NCBI RefSeq assembly: GCF_036659115.1
Contig: NZ_JAVXDF010000002.1
Length of the DNA: 53,670 nt
Source: Gordonibacter sp036659115
GTDB taxonomy: Bacteria > Actinomycetota > Coriobacteriia > Coriobacteriales > Eggerthellaceae
Reading direction: 5' to 3' (one strand)
In this document: in pieces, positions 14,965-23,744 of the stretch
Layout of the letters: every line of letters begins with the position of its first letter
How positions within the stretch are numbered: the first letter of the stretch is position 1
Position numbers and translations under genes: made by a program
The notes under the pieces: model-generated
Seen by the model: the letters and a program-made list of their open reading frames with translations, nothing else
What the model was told of the DNA's origin: nothing
Databases searched by the model: none

Positions 14965-16077
14965 ATGCCGCACGATCCTTACAAGGCGCTCTACCTGCAT
15001 CTGCCGTTCTGCGTGAAGCGGTGCGGGTACTGCGACTTCTCCACGGCGGCGGTAAGCGCCGACAGCCCCGAGATCGATGCGTACGTCGAGGATATGGTGC
15101 TGCAGATACGTCGCAAGGCGAAAGAAGGGGAGCTCGGCGCCCTCAAGACGGTGTATGTGGGTGGCGGCACGCCGAGTTATGTGGGGCTGGCTCGGTTGTC
15201 CAACCTGTTGTACACCCTGTCGCTTTCGATGCACCTGACGCCCGAGGTGGAGTGCACGATGGAGGCGAACCCCGAGAGCCTGACCGAGCGCATGGTGCGC
15301 GATATCTGGGCACTGGGAGTGAACCGCCTGTCCATTGGCGTGCAGAGCCTCGACGACGAGGTACTACGCACGCTCGGACGGGCCCATACGTCCGACGACG
15401 CGCGCCGTGCTATCGAGGCGGCGCTCACGCGCTTCGAGAACGTGAGCGTGGACTTGATGTGCGGCATCCCTGGACAGAGCGAGCAGAGCTTCGAGGACAG
15501 CGTGCGCGAGGCCGTGCGCTTGGGCGTTGCGCACGTGAGCGTGTACCCGCTTACCATCGAACCGCATACCGCCTTTGAGCAGGCGGTGCTGAAAGGCGCG
15601 TTGGAGGAGCCGGACGACGATGTCGAGGCGGCGCATATGGAGATAGCTGCACGTGTGTTGTCCGAGGAGGGCTTCGAGCGCTACGAGGTGGCAAGCTACG
15701 CACGCCCCGGCTTCGCATGTCGCCACAATATCGCCTACTGGACCGGCGTGCCCTACCTGGGGATCGGTCGCTCGGCCGCCACGATGACCCAGAATGCAGA
15801 CCGGCGCATGCGCACGCAAGACGGCCAGGTGACCGACGACCTAGGTCTGGCCTCGATGGCCGCCGAGGACCTCATGCTGGGCATGCGTATGACCTGCGGC
15901 GTATCCGACGAGCAGGTGGAGCAGGCGGCGCAGCTGCTGCCGGAAGCGCACGAGGCTTTTGCGGAGCTGGCAGGGGAGGGCTTGGTTGTGCACGCAGACG
16001 GCCGTTGGCGCCCCACCGAGCACGGCTGGCTTTGCGGCAACGAGTTGTACGGGCGCCTTTTCGACCTGGCTCCGTAG
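14965..16077 (+). CDS. hemW: Radical SAM protein HemW (heme chaperone family)
   Basis: HemW-type radical SAM protein, thought to insert haem into target proteins; it was long annotated as oxygen-independent coproporphyrinogen oxidase. The 370-residue product has the radical SAM cluster motif as Cys16-x3-Cys20-x2-Cys23, followed by DFST. The GGGTPS motif is near 66-71 and the SIGVQSLDDEVLRTLGR segment near 116-132. The extra Cys next to the cluster (CxxxCxxCxC) seen in true HemN is absent: the residue two after Cys23 is Phe. That favours HemW over HemN. It starts six bases after dus. Confidence 0.9.
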   Translation: MPHDPYKALYLHLPFCVKRCGYCDFSTAAVSADSPEIDAYVEDMVLQIRRKAKEGELGALKTVYVGGGTPSYVGLARLSNLLYTLSLSMHLTPEVECTMEANPESLTERMVRDIWALGVNRLSIGVQSLDDEVLRTLGRAHTSDDARRAIEAALTRFENVSVDLMCGIPGQSEQSFEDSVREAVRLGVAHVSVYPLTIEPHTAFEQAVLKGALEEPDDDVEAAHMEIAARVLSEEGFERYEVASYARPGFACRHNIAYWTGVPYLGIGRSAATMTQNADRRMRTQDGQVTDDLGLASMAAEDLMLGMRMTCGVSDEQVEQAAQLLPEAHEAFAELAGEGLVVHADGRWRPTEHGWLCGNELYGRLFDLAP

Positions 16078-16158
16078 CAAGTCGATTGTGCGGCCCGGGG
16101 GCTGCTGTCGGGACAACTGTGGCATTAAGCAGGTTTCTCTACATTTCCCTCACTTTCT

Positions 16159-16185
16159 TTAGCACTCTCTTGCATCGGCTGCTAA
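16159..16185 (+). promoter_or_regulatory. CIRCE operator for HrcA
   Basis: TTAGCACTC at 16159-16167, nine bases, then GGCTGCTAA at 16177-16185. The CIRCE consensus is TTAGCACTC-N9-GAGTGCTAA, so the left arm is perfect and the right arm matches at seven of nine bases. The overlapping TAAAAT at 16183-16188 is a likely -10 box, so HrcA bound here would block transcription of its own gene and dnaJ. A repressed heat-shock operon is the expected result. Confidence 0.82.
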
Positions 16186-16296
16186 AATGATACGTCAGCG
16201 CTCTTTGTGAGAGAGGGAGTCGCTGCGGTCGCCTGCGCAGAGCATGCTGGCCAGGAGAAAACGAGACCCATTTGCGGAGAAGGAAGGTGGAGAGGC

Positions 16297-17310
16297 GTGC
16301 TATCGGATCGTAGGCAACGGGTGTTGGCCGCGCTTATAGAAGAGTATGTCGCGTGCGCTCTGCCCGTAGGGTCTCGCACCTTGACGGAACGCTACCAGCT
16401 GGGCGTGAGCCCTGCCACGGTACGCAACGAGCTGTCGGTGCTCGAGGACGGCGGCTACATCACGCAACCCCACACGTCGGCTGGACGCATACCCACCGAT
16501 ATCGGCTACCGTGCCTTTGTCGACAGTCTGCTGGAAACGGGCTTCTCCGGAGACGAGGAGAGCGGCCGCACCGCCGTAGACGAGCTTCGCCGCAGTGCGA
16601 GCGAGTTGGACGCCCTGCTCGAGCAGACCTCGTCGGCGCTGACGCGACTGACGGACTGCCTGTCCATCGTGCTGGCGCCTTCCGTGCTCAACTTGCACAT
16701 CAAGCAGCTTTCGCTTATCTCGCTTACGCTGCACCGCGCTCTGGTGGTGCTGGTTACCGAAGACGGCCAGGTGTTCAACCGTCAGATAGATTTCGCCGAA
16801 CCGGTGTCGCCTGACGAACTGGCGCACGTCCAGGCGTTTCTGGGCGATGTGTTCACTGGCAAGTCGCTCCAGCAGATCGAGGAAGGCTTGGAGTGGGGCA
16901 TGATGGAGGCCCTACACGATCCTTTGGTGCGCCTGGTGCTCGAAGAGGTGCTGTCGTGCCTGCAGGAAAGCGAACTGTCGCGTACTCACCGTCTGGGCGT
17001 GAGCTCCCTTCTGACGAAGCCGGAGTTCAGTCAGTCTCAGGTGCTGCTGCCCGTCATGCAGGTGCTCGAGGACGACACCGTGCTGCTGCACCTCCTCGAC
17101 GATGCCGTACGGCAGGCCGATGGGGCACCGTGCGTGCGCATCGGCCGCGAGAACGATGCGGCGGAGCTGGCTGGGGTGTCGGTGGTGGCAAGCCGCTACG
17201 GACGCGGCGAGTCGGCTGGCGTGGTGGCCGTCATCGGCCCCACGCGCATGGACTATTCGAAGGTAATACGGGCCGTGCGCATTGCAAGCGCGGCCCTGCA
17301 AGACGTATAG
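16297..17310 (+). CDS. hrcA: Heat-inducible transcription repressor HrcA
   Basis: Repressor of class I heat-shock genes that binds CIRCE and is kept active by GroEL. From the GTG at 16297 (after AAGGAAGGTGGAGAGG) the product is 337 residues, the family norm. It begins LSDRRQRVLAALIEEYVACA. The winged helix segment VSPATVRNELSVLEDGGYI and the hallmark HTSAGRIPTDIGYR follow near 35-75. The C-terminal GPTRMDYSKVI segment is conserved. The CIRCE at 16159-16185 upstream indicates self-repression. Earlier in-frame starts would add 30 residues that run through the leader. Confidence 0.94.
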   Translation: MLSDRRQRVLAALIEEYVACALPVGSRTLTERYQLGVSPATVRNELSVLEDGGYITQPHTSAGRIPTDIGYRAFVDSLLETGFSGDEESGRTAVDELRRSASELDALLEQTSSALTRLTDCLSIVLAPSVLNLHIKQLSLISLTLHRALVVLVTEDGQVFNRQIDFAEPVSPDELAHVQAFLGDVFTGKSLQQIEEGLEWGMMEALHDPLVRLVLEEVLSCLQESELSRTHRLGVSSLLTKPEFSQSQVLLPVMQVLEDDTVLLHLLDDAVRQADGAPCVRIGRENDAAELAGVSVVASRYGRGESAGVVAVIGPTRMDYSKVIRAVRIASAALQDV

Positions 17311-17378
17311 GATACTGTGCGGCGGACACGTGTGAGGGGAGTGTCGCCGCCTTACGAGGAAAGGTACTAGTCAGAGCT

Positions 17379-18524
17379 ATGGCCAAGGATCTGTACGAGG
17401 TTCTGGGCGTTTCCAAGAACGCCACTGATGACGAAATCAAAAAGGCGTTCCGCCGTCGCGCGCGCGAACTCCATCCGGACGTGAACAAGGCAGCAGACGC
17501 CGAAGACCAGTTCAAGGAATTGAACGAGGCATACGACGTACTGTCCGATGCGAACAAGCGGGCCCAATACGACCGCTTCGGCACGATTCCGGGCGCAGCA
17601 GGCGGCGGAAACCCCTACGGAGGCGGAAACGGCTACGTCGATTTCGAAGATTTGTTCGGCGGCGGTTTCGGCATGGGCGATATTTTCAGCTCGTTTTTCG
17701 GCGGACAGGGCGGGGGCGCCCGCCAGCAGCAGCGCCGCGAGGGCCGCGATATGGGCGTGGGCCTGCGCCTGACGCTTGAAGAAGTGGCAGCTGGCGCCAA
17801 GAAGGAGATCGTCTACGATCGTTTGGCCCCGTGCCCTGACTGCGACGGGTCGGGCCTCGGCCCCGACGGCCACGAGGTCACCTGTCCCGACTGCAACGGC
17901 CAAGGCCGCGTTGTTACCGTGCAGCATACGTTCTTGGGCGACATGCAGTCGGCTACTACCTGCAAGACCTGCGGCGGCACCGGGCGCTCTATCGAGAATC
18001 CGTGTCCCGAATGCGAAGGTCAGGGCCGCGTGCCCGACCGCCAACGCGTGACGGTGGAAGTACCGGTGGGTATCCGCGACTCCCAGCAGCTGCGTTTGTC
18101 CGGATTCGGCGAGGCGGGCTTACAGGGTGCGGCGGCCGGCGACCTTATCGTCACGTGTCGCATCCAGCCCCATGAGTTCTTCGAGCGCGACGGCGACAAT
18201 CTGCATGCACGGGCGAACATCTCCATCGTGCAGGCAACGCTCGGTGCCGATATCGAGATCGACGGCATCTTTGAGGACGAGAAGGTCGAAGTGCGCATTC
18301 CCGAAGGCTGCCAGAACGAGCAGGTCGTCCGCGTGAAGGGATTCGGCATGCCGAAGTTCCGCAGCGAAGCGCGCGGCGACATGTACGTCCATGTGAACGT
18401 GGTAGTGCCCAAGAAGGTGACCAAAAAGCAGCGCGAGCTCTTAGAGCAGCTGGCCGAGGACATGGGCGAGAACGTGGCTGATGTCCGCACGCCCCTCCAG
18501 AAGCTCCGCGACGCCTTCAACTGA
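17379..18524 (+). CDS. dnaJ: Chaperone DnaJ (type I Hsp40)
   Basis: Co-chaperone that delivers unfolded clients to DnaK and stimulates its ATPase. The 381-residue product has a J domain (residues 1-70, HPD at 32-34) and a Gly/Phe-rich region (about 75-115). Its zinc-finger domain has four CxxCxGxG-type repeats: CPDCDGSG, CPDCNGQG, CKTCGGTG and CPECEGQG. The C-terminal client-binding and dimer regions follow. GAGGAAAGG lies upstream. It follows hrcA closely under CIRCE control. No grpE or dnaK is in the window. Confidence 0.95.
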   Translation: MAKDLYEVLGVSKNATDDEIKKAFRRRARELHPDVNKAADAEDQFKELNEAYDVLSDANKRAQYDRFGTIPGAAGGGNPYGGGNGYVDFEDLFGGGFGMGDIFSSFFGGQGGGARQQQRREGRDMGVGLRLTLEEVAAGAKKEIVYDRLAPCPDCDGSGLGPDGHEVTCPDCNGQGRVVTVQHTFLGDMQSATTCKTCGGTGRSIENPCPECEGQGRVPDRQRVTVEVPVGIRDSQQLRLSGFGEAGLQGAAAGDLIVTCRIQPHEFFERDGDNLHARANISIVQATLGADIEIDGIFEDEKVEVRIPEGCQNEQVVRVKGFGMPKFRSEARGDMYVHVNVVVPKKVTKKQRELLEQLAEDMGENVADVRTPLQKLRDAFN

Positions 18525-18526
18525 TC

Positions 18527-19348
18527 ATGTCCCTGCCTCATTTCTACCTTGAGAACCAGGTGGTGGCCGCCGAGGAGACGGCAGTGTTCCCGCTGCGGCT
18601 CGCGCCCGACGATGCCAAGCATGCTCGCGTGCTTCGGCTGGCTGTCGGCGAGCATGTGGCCGTGGTGGATGCCGCCCAGGACTACTTCGAATGCGAGATC
18701 GTCTCCGTTGGCGACGAGGTGCCCTTGGTGCGCATCGCGCAGCGCCTGGAGGTGCCGCGCCCGGGTGCGACGGTGCTGCTGGTGCAGGGCCTCGCCAAAG
18801 GCGACAAGATGGAGGCCGTCATCCGGCACGCCACCGAGCTGGGCGTCGCCGGGTTCCTTCCGCTTGCGTGCGAGCGCTCCATCGTGAAGCTGGACGCCAA
18901 GAAAGCGGCTGCGAAAACACAGCGTTGGCAGGCGATAGCTAAGAGCGCCGCCATGCAGTCGGGGCAATGCGAAATACCCGAGGTATGCGCTCCGTCGACG
19001 CTCGACCAGGCATGCGCCGCGCTGTCGCATGCCACAGCGATCTTGGTGTGCTGGGAGGAGGCTCCCGGCACGGCACGGCTCTCCTCGGCTCTCTGGAGCG
19101 GTATCGAGCGATGCCGGGTACCTGCCCACGAGGCGCGCATCGCTGTGGTGGTGGGCCCTGAGGGCGGGTTGACCGAGCGCGAGGTCGATGCCTTCCTGGA
19201 ATGCAACGAGCGCGCCTCCCTAGTGTCGCTGGGTCCCTCCATCCTGCGCACTGAAACAGCCGGCATCGTGGCAAGCGCGCTCGCGCTCTACGAGTTAGGC
19301 GGCTTGGGCAACGTCTCGCGTAGCAGCTTCGAGAGGGACGTGCGATGA
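18527..19348 (+). CDS. rsmE: 16S rRNA (uracil1498-N3)-methyltransferase RsmE
   Basis: SPOUT methyltransferase that modifies U1498 of 16S rRNA using SAM. The 273-residue product has the PUA-like N-terminal part, with HARVLRLAVGEHV near 27-39. The SPOUT knot includes LVQGLAKGDKMEAVIRHATELGV and the C-terminal VVVGPEGGLTEREVD with LGPSILRTETAGI. These are RsmE hallmarks. It starts two bases after the dnaJ stop, and its stop overlaps the mtaB start (ATGA), the conserved dnaJ-rsmE-mtaB order of Gram-positive bacteria. Confidence 0.94.
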   Translation: MSLPHFYLENQVVAAEETAVFPLRLAPDDAKHARVLRLAVGEHVAVVDAAQDYFECEIVSVGDEVPLVRIAQRLEVPRPGATVLLVQGLAKGDKMEAVIRHATELGVAGFLPLACERSIVKLDAKKAAAKTQRWQAIAKSAAMQSGQCEIPEVCAPSTLDQACAALSHATAILVCWEEAPGTARLSSALWSGIERCRVPAHEARIAVVVGPEGGLTEREVDAFLECNERASLVSLGPSILRTETAGIVASALALYELGGLGNVSRSSFERDVR

Positions 19349-20536
19349 GGTTCGCTATCGTCAATTTAGGCTGCAAGGTGAACCGGGTTGAGTCCGATGC
19401 TATCGCAGCAGCCCTGCTCGCAGCTGGAGGCAGCGAGGCGGCGCCCACCGATGCCGACCTGATCGTGGTGAATACCTGCACTGTTACCGGCGAGGCCGAG
19501 AAGAAGACCCGCAAGGCGGTGCATCGCGCCCTGCGTGCGAACGGGCATGCGCGCGTGGTCGTCACCGGGTGCGCTGCCGCCATCGACGCTGCCGGGTTCG
19601 AGGTGATGGATCCCCGTGTCGAAACCGCGGCAAAGGGCGCTCTGCTCGAAGAGCTCGCCGGGCGTGCGGTGGGTACGCATCCGGTGCTGCGCGTGGGCGG
19701 TGCCTTCCCCACGCGCGTGGGCATCAAGGTACAAGACGGGTGCGACAATGCCTGTACGTACTGTATCGTGCATGTGGCACGAGGGCGCGCATGGAGCCGC
19801 GATGCCGACGAGGTGATAGACGAAGCCGTGGCGTATGCGCGAGCAGGCGTGCGCGAGATCGTGCTCTCGGGCATCAACCTGGGCTCCTACTGCTGGGGGG
19901 GCTTGACGCTCGCGGGGCTGTTGGAGCGCCTGCTGGCCGCCACAGCCGATCAGGCCACATCAGGCGAGCCATGCGTGCGTTTCCGTATATCCAGCATCGA
20001 GCCGAAGGACGTGGGCGACGACCTGGTGGCGCTGCTCGCCTCGGCGGAAGGCCGCGTGTGCCGGCATCTGCACCTGCCCTTGCAGTCCGGCAGCTCGAAG
20101 GTGCTCAGGCACATGGCGCGCCCCTACGACGCAGGGGAATACTGCACGCTCGTCGACCGGCTGCGCGCTGCCGTGCCGGAGCTCTCGCTCTCGACCGATG
20201 TCATCGTGGGATTTCCCGGCGAAGACGAGGACGATTTCGCGGCAACCCTCGACGTGGTCCGACAGTGCGCCTTCTCGAAGATCCACGTGTTCCCGTACTC
20301 GCGCCGCGAGGGAACGCCGGCGGCGGATCGTGTGGACCAAGTGCGGCCCGAGATCAAGGCCGATCGGGCACGCCGCCTCAGGGAGTTAGCTTTCCGGCTG
20401 CGCAGCGCCGACCGCGCCCGTCGGAGCGGCACCTCCGAACTGGTGCTGGTGGAGACAGCTGGCAAGGCTACGACTGAGAGCTATTTCGAGGTCGAGGCGC
20501 CTGCTGGCGCGGTACCGGGAGCGCTCGTGGCCGTGG
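19345..20536 (+). CDS. mtaB: tRNA t6A37 methylthiotransferase MtaB, 3' end lost in assembly gap
   Basis: Radical SAM enzyme that turns t6A37 into ms2t6A37 in tRNA. Three N-terminal cluster cysteines are visible (LGCKV near residue 9, NTCTVT near 45, TGCAA near 75). The radical SAM motif C-x3-C-x2-C is in QDGCDNACTYC (near 132-142), and the central and HLPLQSG segments are intact. The reading frame is open to the N run at 20537. The expected C-terminal TRAM domain begins at about GALVAV. A continuation to 20697 across the gap depends on the arbitrary 100 N and does not look like MtaB, so the true end is probably inside the gap. Confidence 0.88.
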
Positions 20537-20636
20537 NNNNNNNNNNNNNNNNNNNNNNNNNNNNNNNNNNNNNNNNNNNNNNNNNNNNNNNNNNNNNNNN
20601 NNNNNNNNNNNNNNNNNNNNNNNNNNNNNNNNNNNN
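20537..20636. other. Assembly gap of 100 N
   Basis: Exactly 100 undetermined bases. This is the usual placeholder for a gap of unknown length, so distances and reading frames across it are not reliable. It removes the end of mtaB and possibly other sequence before phoH. Confidence 0.97.
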
Positions 20637-20689
20637 GCCTTCCCCGTCACGCTTCAATAACAACGGGCTTGCGCCCGCCCGCCCCGTGA

Positions 20690-20702
20690 TACAATGACTA
20701 CA
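20690..20702 (+). promoter_or_regulatory. -10 box close to the phoH start (possible leaderless message)
   Basis: TACAAT at 20690-20695 is followed by only six bases before the ATG at 20702. Transcription normally starts about seven bases after the -10 box, which would place the first base at or next to this ATG. There is no Shine-Dalgarno sequence in the preceding 20 bases. A weak TTGCGC at 20669-20674 could be the -35 box with 15 bp spacing. Confidence 0.5.
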
Positions 20703-21658
20703 TGACAGATCAGACGCAAATTATCTTAACCGCCCCGGCAAGCGTGAGCATGGCACTTGTCGTAGGGCAGGCTGACGAGTTCCTCCATATCGTGCAAGAC
20801 GCGTTTCAGGCGCGCATCACGGTGCGCGGAGACACCATCGTTTTGGAAGGCGATCCGTTGGAAGTGCAGTCGCTCACGGCGCTGTTCTCCGACTTCATCA
20901 AGCTGGCCGAAGGCGGCGATGCTCCCACGGCCGACTACGTGCGCCGCGCCATCGACCTCATGCGCACGGCCGAGTTTTCGCCCCGCGCACTGCGCGAAGA
21001 TGTTCTGCTGACGTACCGTGGCCGCGCTATTCGCCCGAAAACACCGGGGCAGAAGCGCTACGTGGATGCCATTCGCAAACACACCATCACGTTCGGCATC
21101 GGACCTGCAGGCACGGGCAAAACCTACCTGGCCATGGCTATGGCTGTGGCGGCGCTCAAGCGCAAGGAGGTCGGCCGTATCATCCTCGTCCGCCCGATCG
21201 TCGAGGCAGGGGAGAACCTGGGTTTTCTACCCGGATCGCTTACCGAGAAGGTGGACCCTTACATCCGTCCGCTCTACGACGCGCTGTTCGATATGACGGA
21301 TAGGGAGCGCGCCACCCAGCTCATCGAAAGCGGCGTCATCGAGATCGCCCCGCTTGCGTTCATGCGCGGGCGCACCTTAAACGACAGCTTCATCATCTTG
21401 GACGAGGCGCAGAACACCACGCCCGAGCAGATGAAGATGTTCCTCACGCGTTTGGGCTTCGGTTCCAAGATGGTGGTCACGGGCGACGTGACCCAGCTCG
21501 ACCTGCCCCGCGGCATTTCGGGCCTCAAGGGCGTGCGCAGCATACTGGAAGGCATAGACGACATCGCGTTCGCCGATTTTACCGGCAAGGACGTAGTACG
21601 GCATTCGCTCGTGGCGGCCATCGTGTCGGCTTACGACGAAGCGTCAAGGAAGGCATAA
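20702..21658 (+). CDS. phoH: PhoH-like ATPase
   Basis: Cytoplasmic P-loop ATPase of the PhoH family, of uncertain role and often linked to YbeY and RNA metabolism. The 318-residue product has an N-terminal KH-like region. The PhoH domain carries Walker A in GIGPAGTGKTYLAMAMAV (near 130-147), the RPIVEAGENLGFLPG signature near 162-176, and Walker B ILDEAQNTTPEQMKMFLTR near 230-248. Strong family features continue as VTGDVTQLDLP. No ribosome binding site precedes the ATG, and a -10 box lies six bases upstream, so it may be leaderless. ybeY follows after eight bases. Confidence 0.93.
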   Translation: MTDQTQIILTAPASVSMALVVGQADEFLHIVQDAFQARITVRGDTIVLEGDPLEVQSLTALFSDFIKLAEGGDAPTADYVRRAIDLMRTAEFSPRALREDVLLTYRGRAIRPKTPGQKRYVDAIRKHTITFGIGPAGTGKTYLAMAMAVAALKRKEVGRIILVRPIVEAGENLGFLPGSLTEKVDPYIRPLYDALFDMTDRERATQLIESGVIEIAPLAFMRGRTLNDSFIILDEAQNTTPEQMKMFLTRLGFGSKMVVTGDVTQLDLPRGISGLKGVRSILEGIDDIAFADFTGKDVVRHSLVAAIVSAYDEASRKA

Positions 21659-21666
21659 GGAGATTT

Positions 21667-22134
21667 ATGAATATCCAGATCAGCTACGATTACCGCAAAG
21701 ACGACCTTGAGAAACTGCCGCTGCACGAGCTGGCGCAGTTCGTGTTGGCGCGTGAAGAGAAGCCGTTCAATACCGAAGTATCCATCTGCTTTGTCACCGA
21801 TGAGGCTATCGCCGAGTTGAACGAGAAGTACCGCGGGAAGTCCGGTCCTACCGACGTGCTGTCGTTCGAGTGCGATGGTGTGGACGACGATCTGTCTGCT
21901 ATGACGCTTGCCGAAGACCCTATCTTCGAGTTGGGCGACGTTGTCATCGCGCCCGACGTGGCTGCACGCCAGACGCGCGAGTTCGGCACTTCTTTCGAAG
22001 AAGAGATCAGCCTGCTGTTGGTGCACGGCCTGCTGCATCTGTGCGGCTACGACCACGCGGAAGACGATGAGGCCGAAGCCATGGAGAAGCGCGAGGCCGA
22101 CATTCTGGAGGATTGGTCCAAGCGCACGGTCTAG
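21667..22134 (+). CDS. ybeY: Endoribonuclease YbeY
   Basis: Zinc-dependent RNase that takes part in 16S rRNA 3' maturation and ribosome quality control. The 155-residue protein has the strict zinc motif H-x3-H-x5-H as HGLLHLCGYDH near residues 119-129, and the upstream segment GPTDVLSFE near 59-67. AAGGAG lies just before the ATG. It overlaps or adjoins dgkA and era, the conserved phoH-ybeY-dgkA-era order in many Gram-positive genomes. Confidence 0.95.
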   Translation: MNIQISYDYRKDDLEKLPLHELAQFVLAREEKPFNTEVSICFVTDEAIAELNEKYRGKSGPTDVLSFECDGVDDDLSAMTLAEDPIFELGDVVIAPDVAARQTREFGTSFEEEISLLLVHGLLHLCGYDHAEDDEAEAMEKREADILEDWSKRTV

Positions 22135-22181
22135 TGAAGGCTAGGCGCGGAGTAGGGAGCCGTATGCGAGGGGAGCTTGGG

Positions 22182-22655
22182 ATGGACGACAATGGCTCGG
22201 CGCCGAGCGCGGCGCGCATGGATACGAAGGAGCCTGCCTGCTGCGGCAAGGACAGCTTCGTCCGTAACGAGGCTGATAAGGAGCGCGGCTCGCGTTTCTC
22301 GCTGATCTGCGCTTTCTCGTGCGCAGGCGCTGGATTCGCCCACGCGGTGCGCACCCAGCGCAATATGAAGATCCATATGGCGGTGACGGCCCTTGCCGTC
22401 GTGCTGGGTTTTGCGTTGGGAATCGATGCGGCCTCCTGGACCGCCATCGTGCTGGTTGTCGCCGCCGTGTTTGCGGCTGAATGCTTCAACACGGCGATCG
22501 AGGCTGTGGTAGACCTCGTGTCGCCCGACTACCACCAGCTTGCCCGTCATGCGAAGGACTGTGCTGCCGGCGCCGTTCTTATCTGCGCCTTGGCTGCCGT
22601 TGCGGTAGCGTTGATCGTGTTCGTGCCGCGTGTGCTGGCGCTTGTGGCGGGATAG
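22182..22655 (+). CDS. dgkA: Diacylglycerol/undecaprenol kinase family protein
   Basis: Integral membrane lipid kinase; in Gram-positive bacteria the usual substrate is undecaprenol, which recycles the cell wall lipid carrier. The product is about 157 residues from the ATG at 22182, with GGGGAG upstream. Residues 1-40 are a poorly conserved hydrophilic tail with Cys and Met. Then come the family's amphipathic segment AFSCAGAGFAHAVRTQRNMKIH and three membrane helices. The catalytic signature ECFNTAIEAVVD lies near 101-112. Starts at 22164 and 22113 (overlapping ybeY) cannot be excluded. Confidence 0.88.
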   Translation: MDDNGSAPSAARMDTKEPACCGKDSFVRNEADKERGSRFSLICAFSCAGAGFAHAVRTQRNMKIHMAVTALAVVLGFALGIDAASWTAIVLVVAAVFAAECFNTAIEAVVDLVSPDYHQLARHAKDCAAGAVLICALAAVAVALIVFVPRVLALVAG

Positions 22656-22826
22656 CGTCGCTTCGGGAGTCCCTCTGGGGATTATCCTGCGGTGGGGTGC
22701 TTATGGAGAATGAAAAGAGCGGTCGGCCAGGTGATTTCCCATCATGTTGAAACGGGCGACCGTAAGCCTGCCTGCTATGAAGATTATCGGCCGCCCGTCG
22801 GGACGGCATCAAGAAAGGTTGCAACT

Positions 22827-23744
22827 GTGGAAAACGCGGAAGGCACGACCGGCTTCAAGTCGGGGTTCGTCACGTTGATCGGGCGCCCGAACGCCGGTAA
22901 GTCGACGCTGGTGAACGCTATCATGGGTAAGAAGATCGCCATCACGTCGAATACGGCGCAGACGACGCGCCATCGCTTCCGCGCCGTAGTGACGCGCGAG
23001 GACTTCCAGCTGATCCTGGTGGACACACCGGGCCTTCACAAGCCTCACGATGCCCTGGGCGAGGAGCTGAACACCTCGGCTTTGAAGGCGCTTGAGGATG
23101 TGGACGTAGTGGCTATGCTCATCGATGCATCGCAGCCCATCGGCCGTGGCGACGAGTGGGTTGCCGAGCAGCTCAAGCGCGTACGCTCGAAGAAGATATG
23201 CGTGCTGTCGAAACTCGATCTGGTAAACGACGAGCAGATCGCCCGTCAACGCGCCGCCGCCGAGCAACTGGGTACCTGGGATGCCATGGTGGGCCTGTCG
23301 TCGGCGTCGGGCAAGAACGTGGACGCGTTCGTGGAGGAAGTGGTGTTCCTGCTGCCGGAGGGCCCGAAGTGGTTCCCGGCCGACATGGAGACCGACCAGC
23401 CTATCGATGTGGTGGTGGCCGAATTCGTCCGCGAGAAGATACTGCGCTCGTTCCATGACGAGGTGCCCCATGCCATCGGCGTTCGCGTCGAAGAGATGGA
23501 GTATGACAAGAAAAAGGACCTGCACCGCATCTTCGCCGTCGTGTACGTGGAGCGCGACAGCCAGAAGGGCATCATCATCGGCAAAAAGGGCGCTGCCATC
23601 AAGCAGATCGGCACCGAGGCCCGCGTTGACCTTGAGCAGTTGCTCGGCACGCGCGTGTATCTGGACCTGTCGGTGAAGGTTAAGAAGAACTGGCGCCGCG
23701 ATGCCAGCCAGATCCGCCGCTTCGGTTACGGAGAAGGTGCGTAA
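22827..23744 (+). CDS. era: GTPase Era
   Basis: Essential GTPase that binds 16S rRNA and helps 30S assembly. The 305-residue product from the GTG at 22827 (after AAGAAAGG) has G1 GRPNAGKSTLVN, G2 TTRH, G3 DTPGLHKP and G4 SKLDLV. The C-terminal KH domain includes GIIIGKKGAAIKQIGTEAR near 248-266. The longest frame starts at 22692, but the first 45 residues have no family counterpart. The spacer before it has only a 15-codon frame at about 22703, which is probably spurious. In related genomes era is often followed by recO; here about 12 kb separate them. Confidence 0.94.
   Translation: MENAEGTTGFKSGFVTLIGRPNAGKSTLVNAIMGKKIAITSNTAQTTRHRFRAVVTREDFQLILVDTPGLHKPHDALGEELNTSALKALEDVDVVAMLIDASQPIGRGDEWVAEQLKRVRSKKICVLSKLDLVNDEQIARQRAAAEQLGTWDAMVGLSSASGKNVDAFVEEVVFLLPEGPKWFPADMETDQPIDVVVAEFVREKILRSFHDEVPHAIGVRVEEMEYDKKKDLHRIFAVVYVERDSQKGIIIGKKGAAIKQIGTEARVDLEQLLGTRVYLDLSVKVKKNWRRDASQIRRFGYGEGA

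Noticed and set aside
13687..15234. 515-codon minus-strand frame opposite the dihydrouridine synthase and hemW
   Set aside because: Shadow frame; the plus strand carries complete enzymes with motifs. The same holds for long minus frames at 39689-41044, 43057-44445 and 44117-45562.
14965..16077. Coproporphyrinogen III dehydrogenase HemN
   Set aside because: The extra Cys after the radical SAM motif is missing and length is 370 rather than about 450, which fits HemW better.
19345..20697. mtaB continuing through the N run to a stop at 20697
   Set aside because: The frame across unknown bases is meaningless, and the residues after the gap do not resemble the end of this family.
22703..22750. 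15-codon frame starting MENEKSGRPGDF before era as a leader peptide
   Set aside because: Too short to judge, no clear regulatory codons or attenuator, and the spacer is explained as the era leader.
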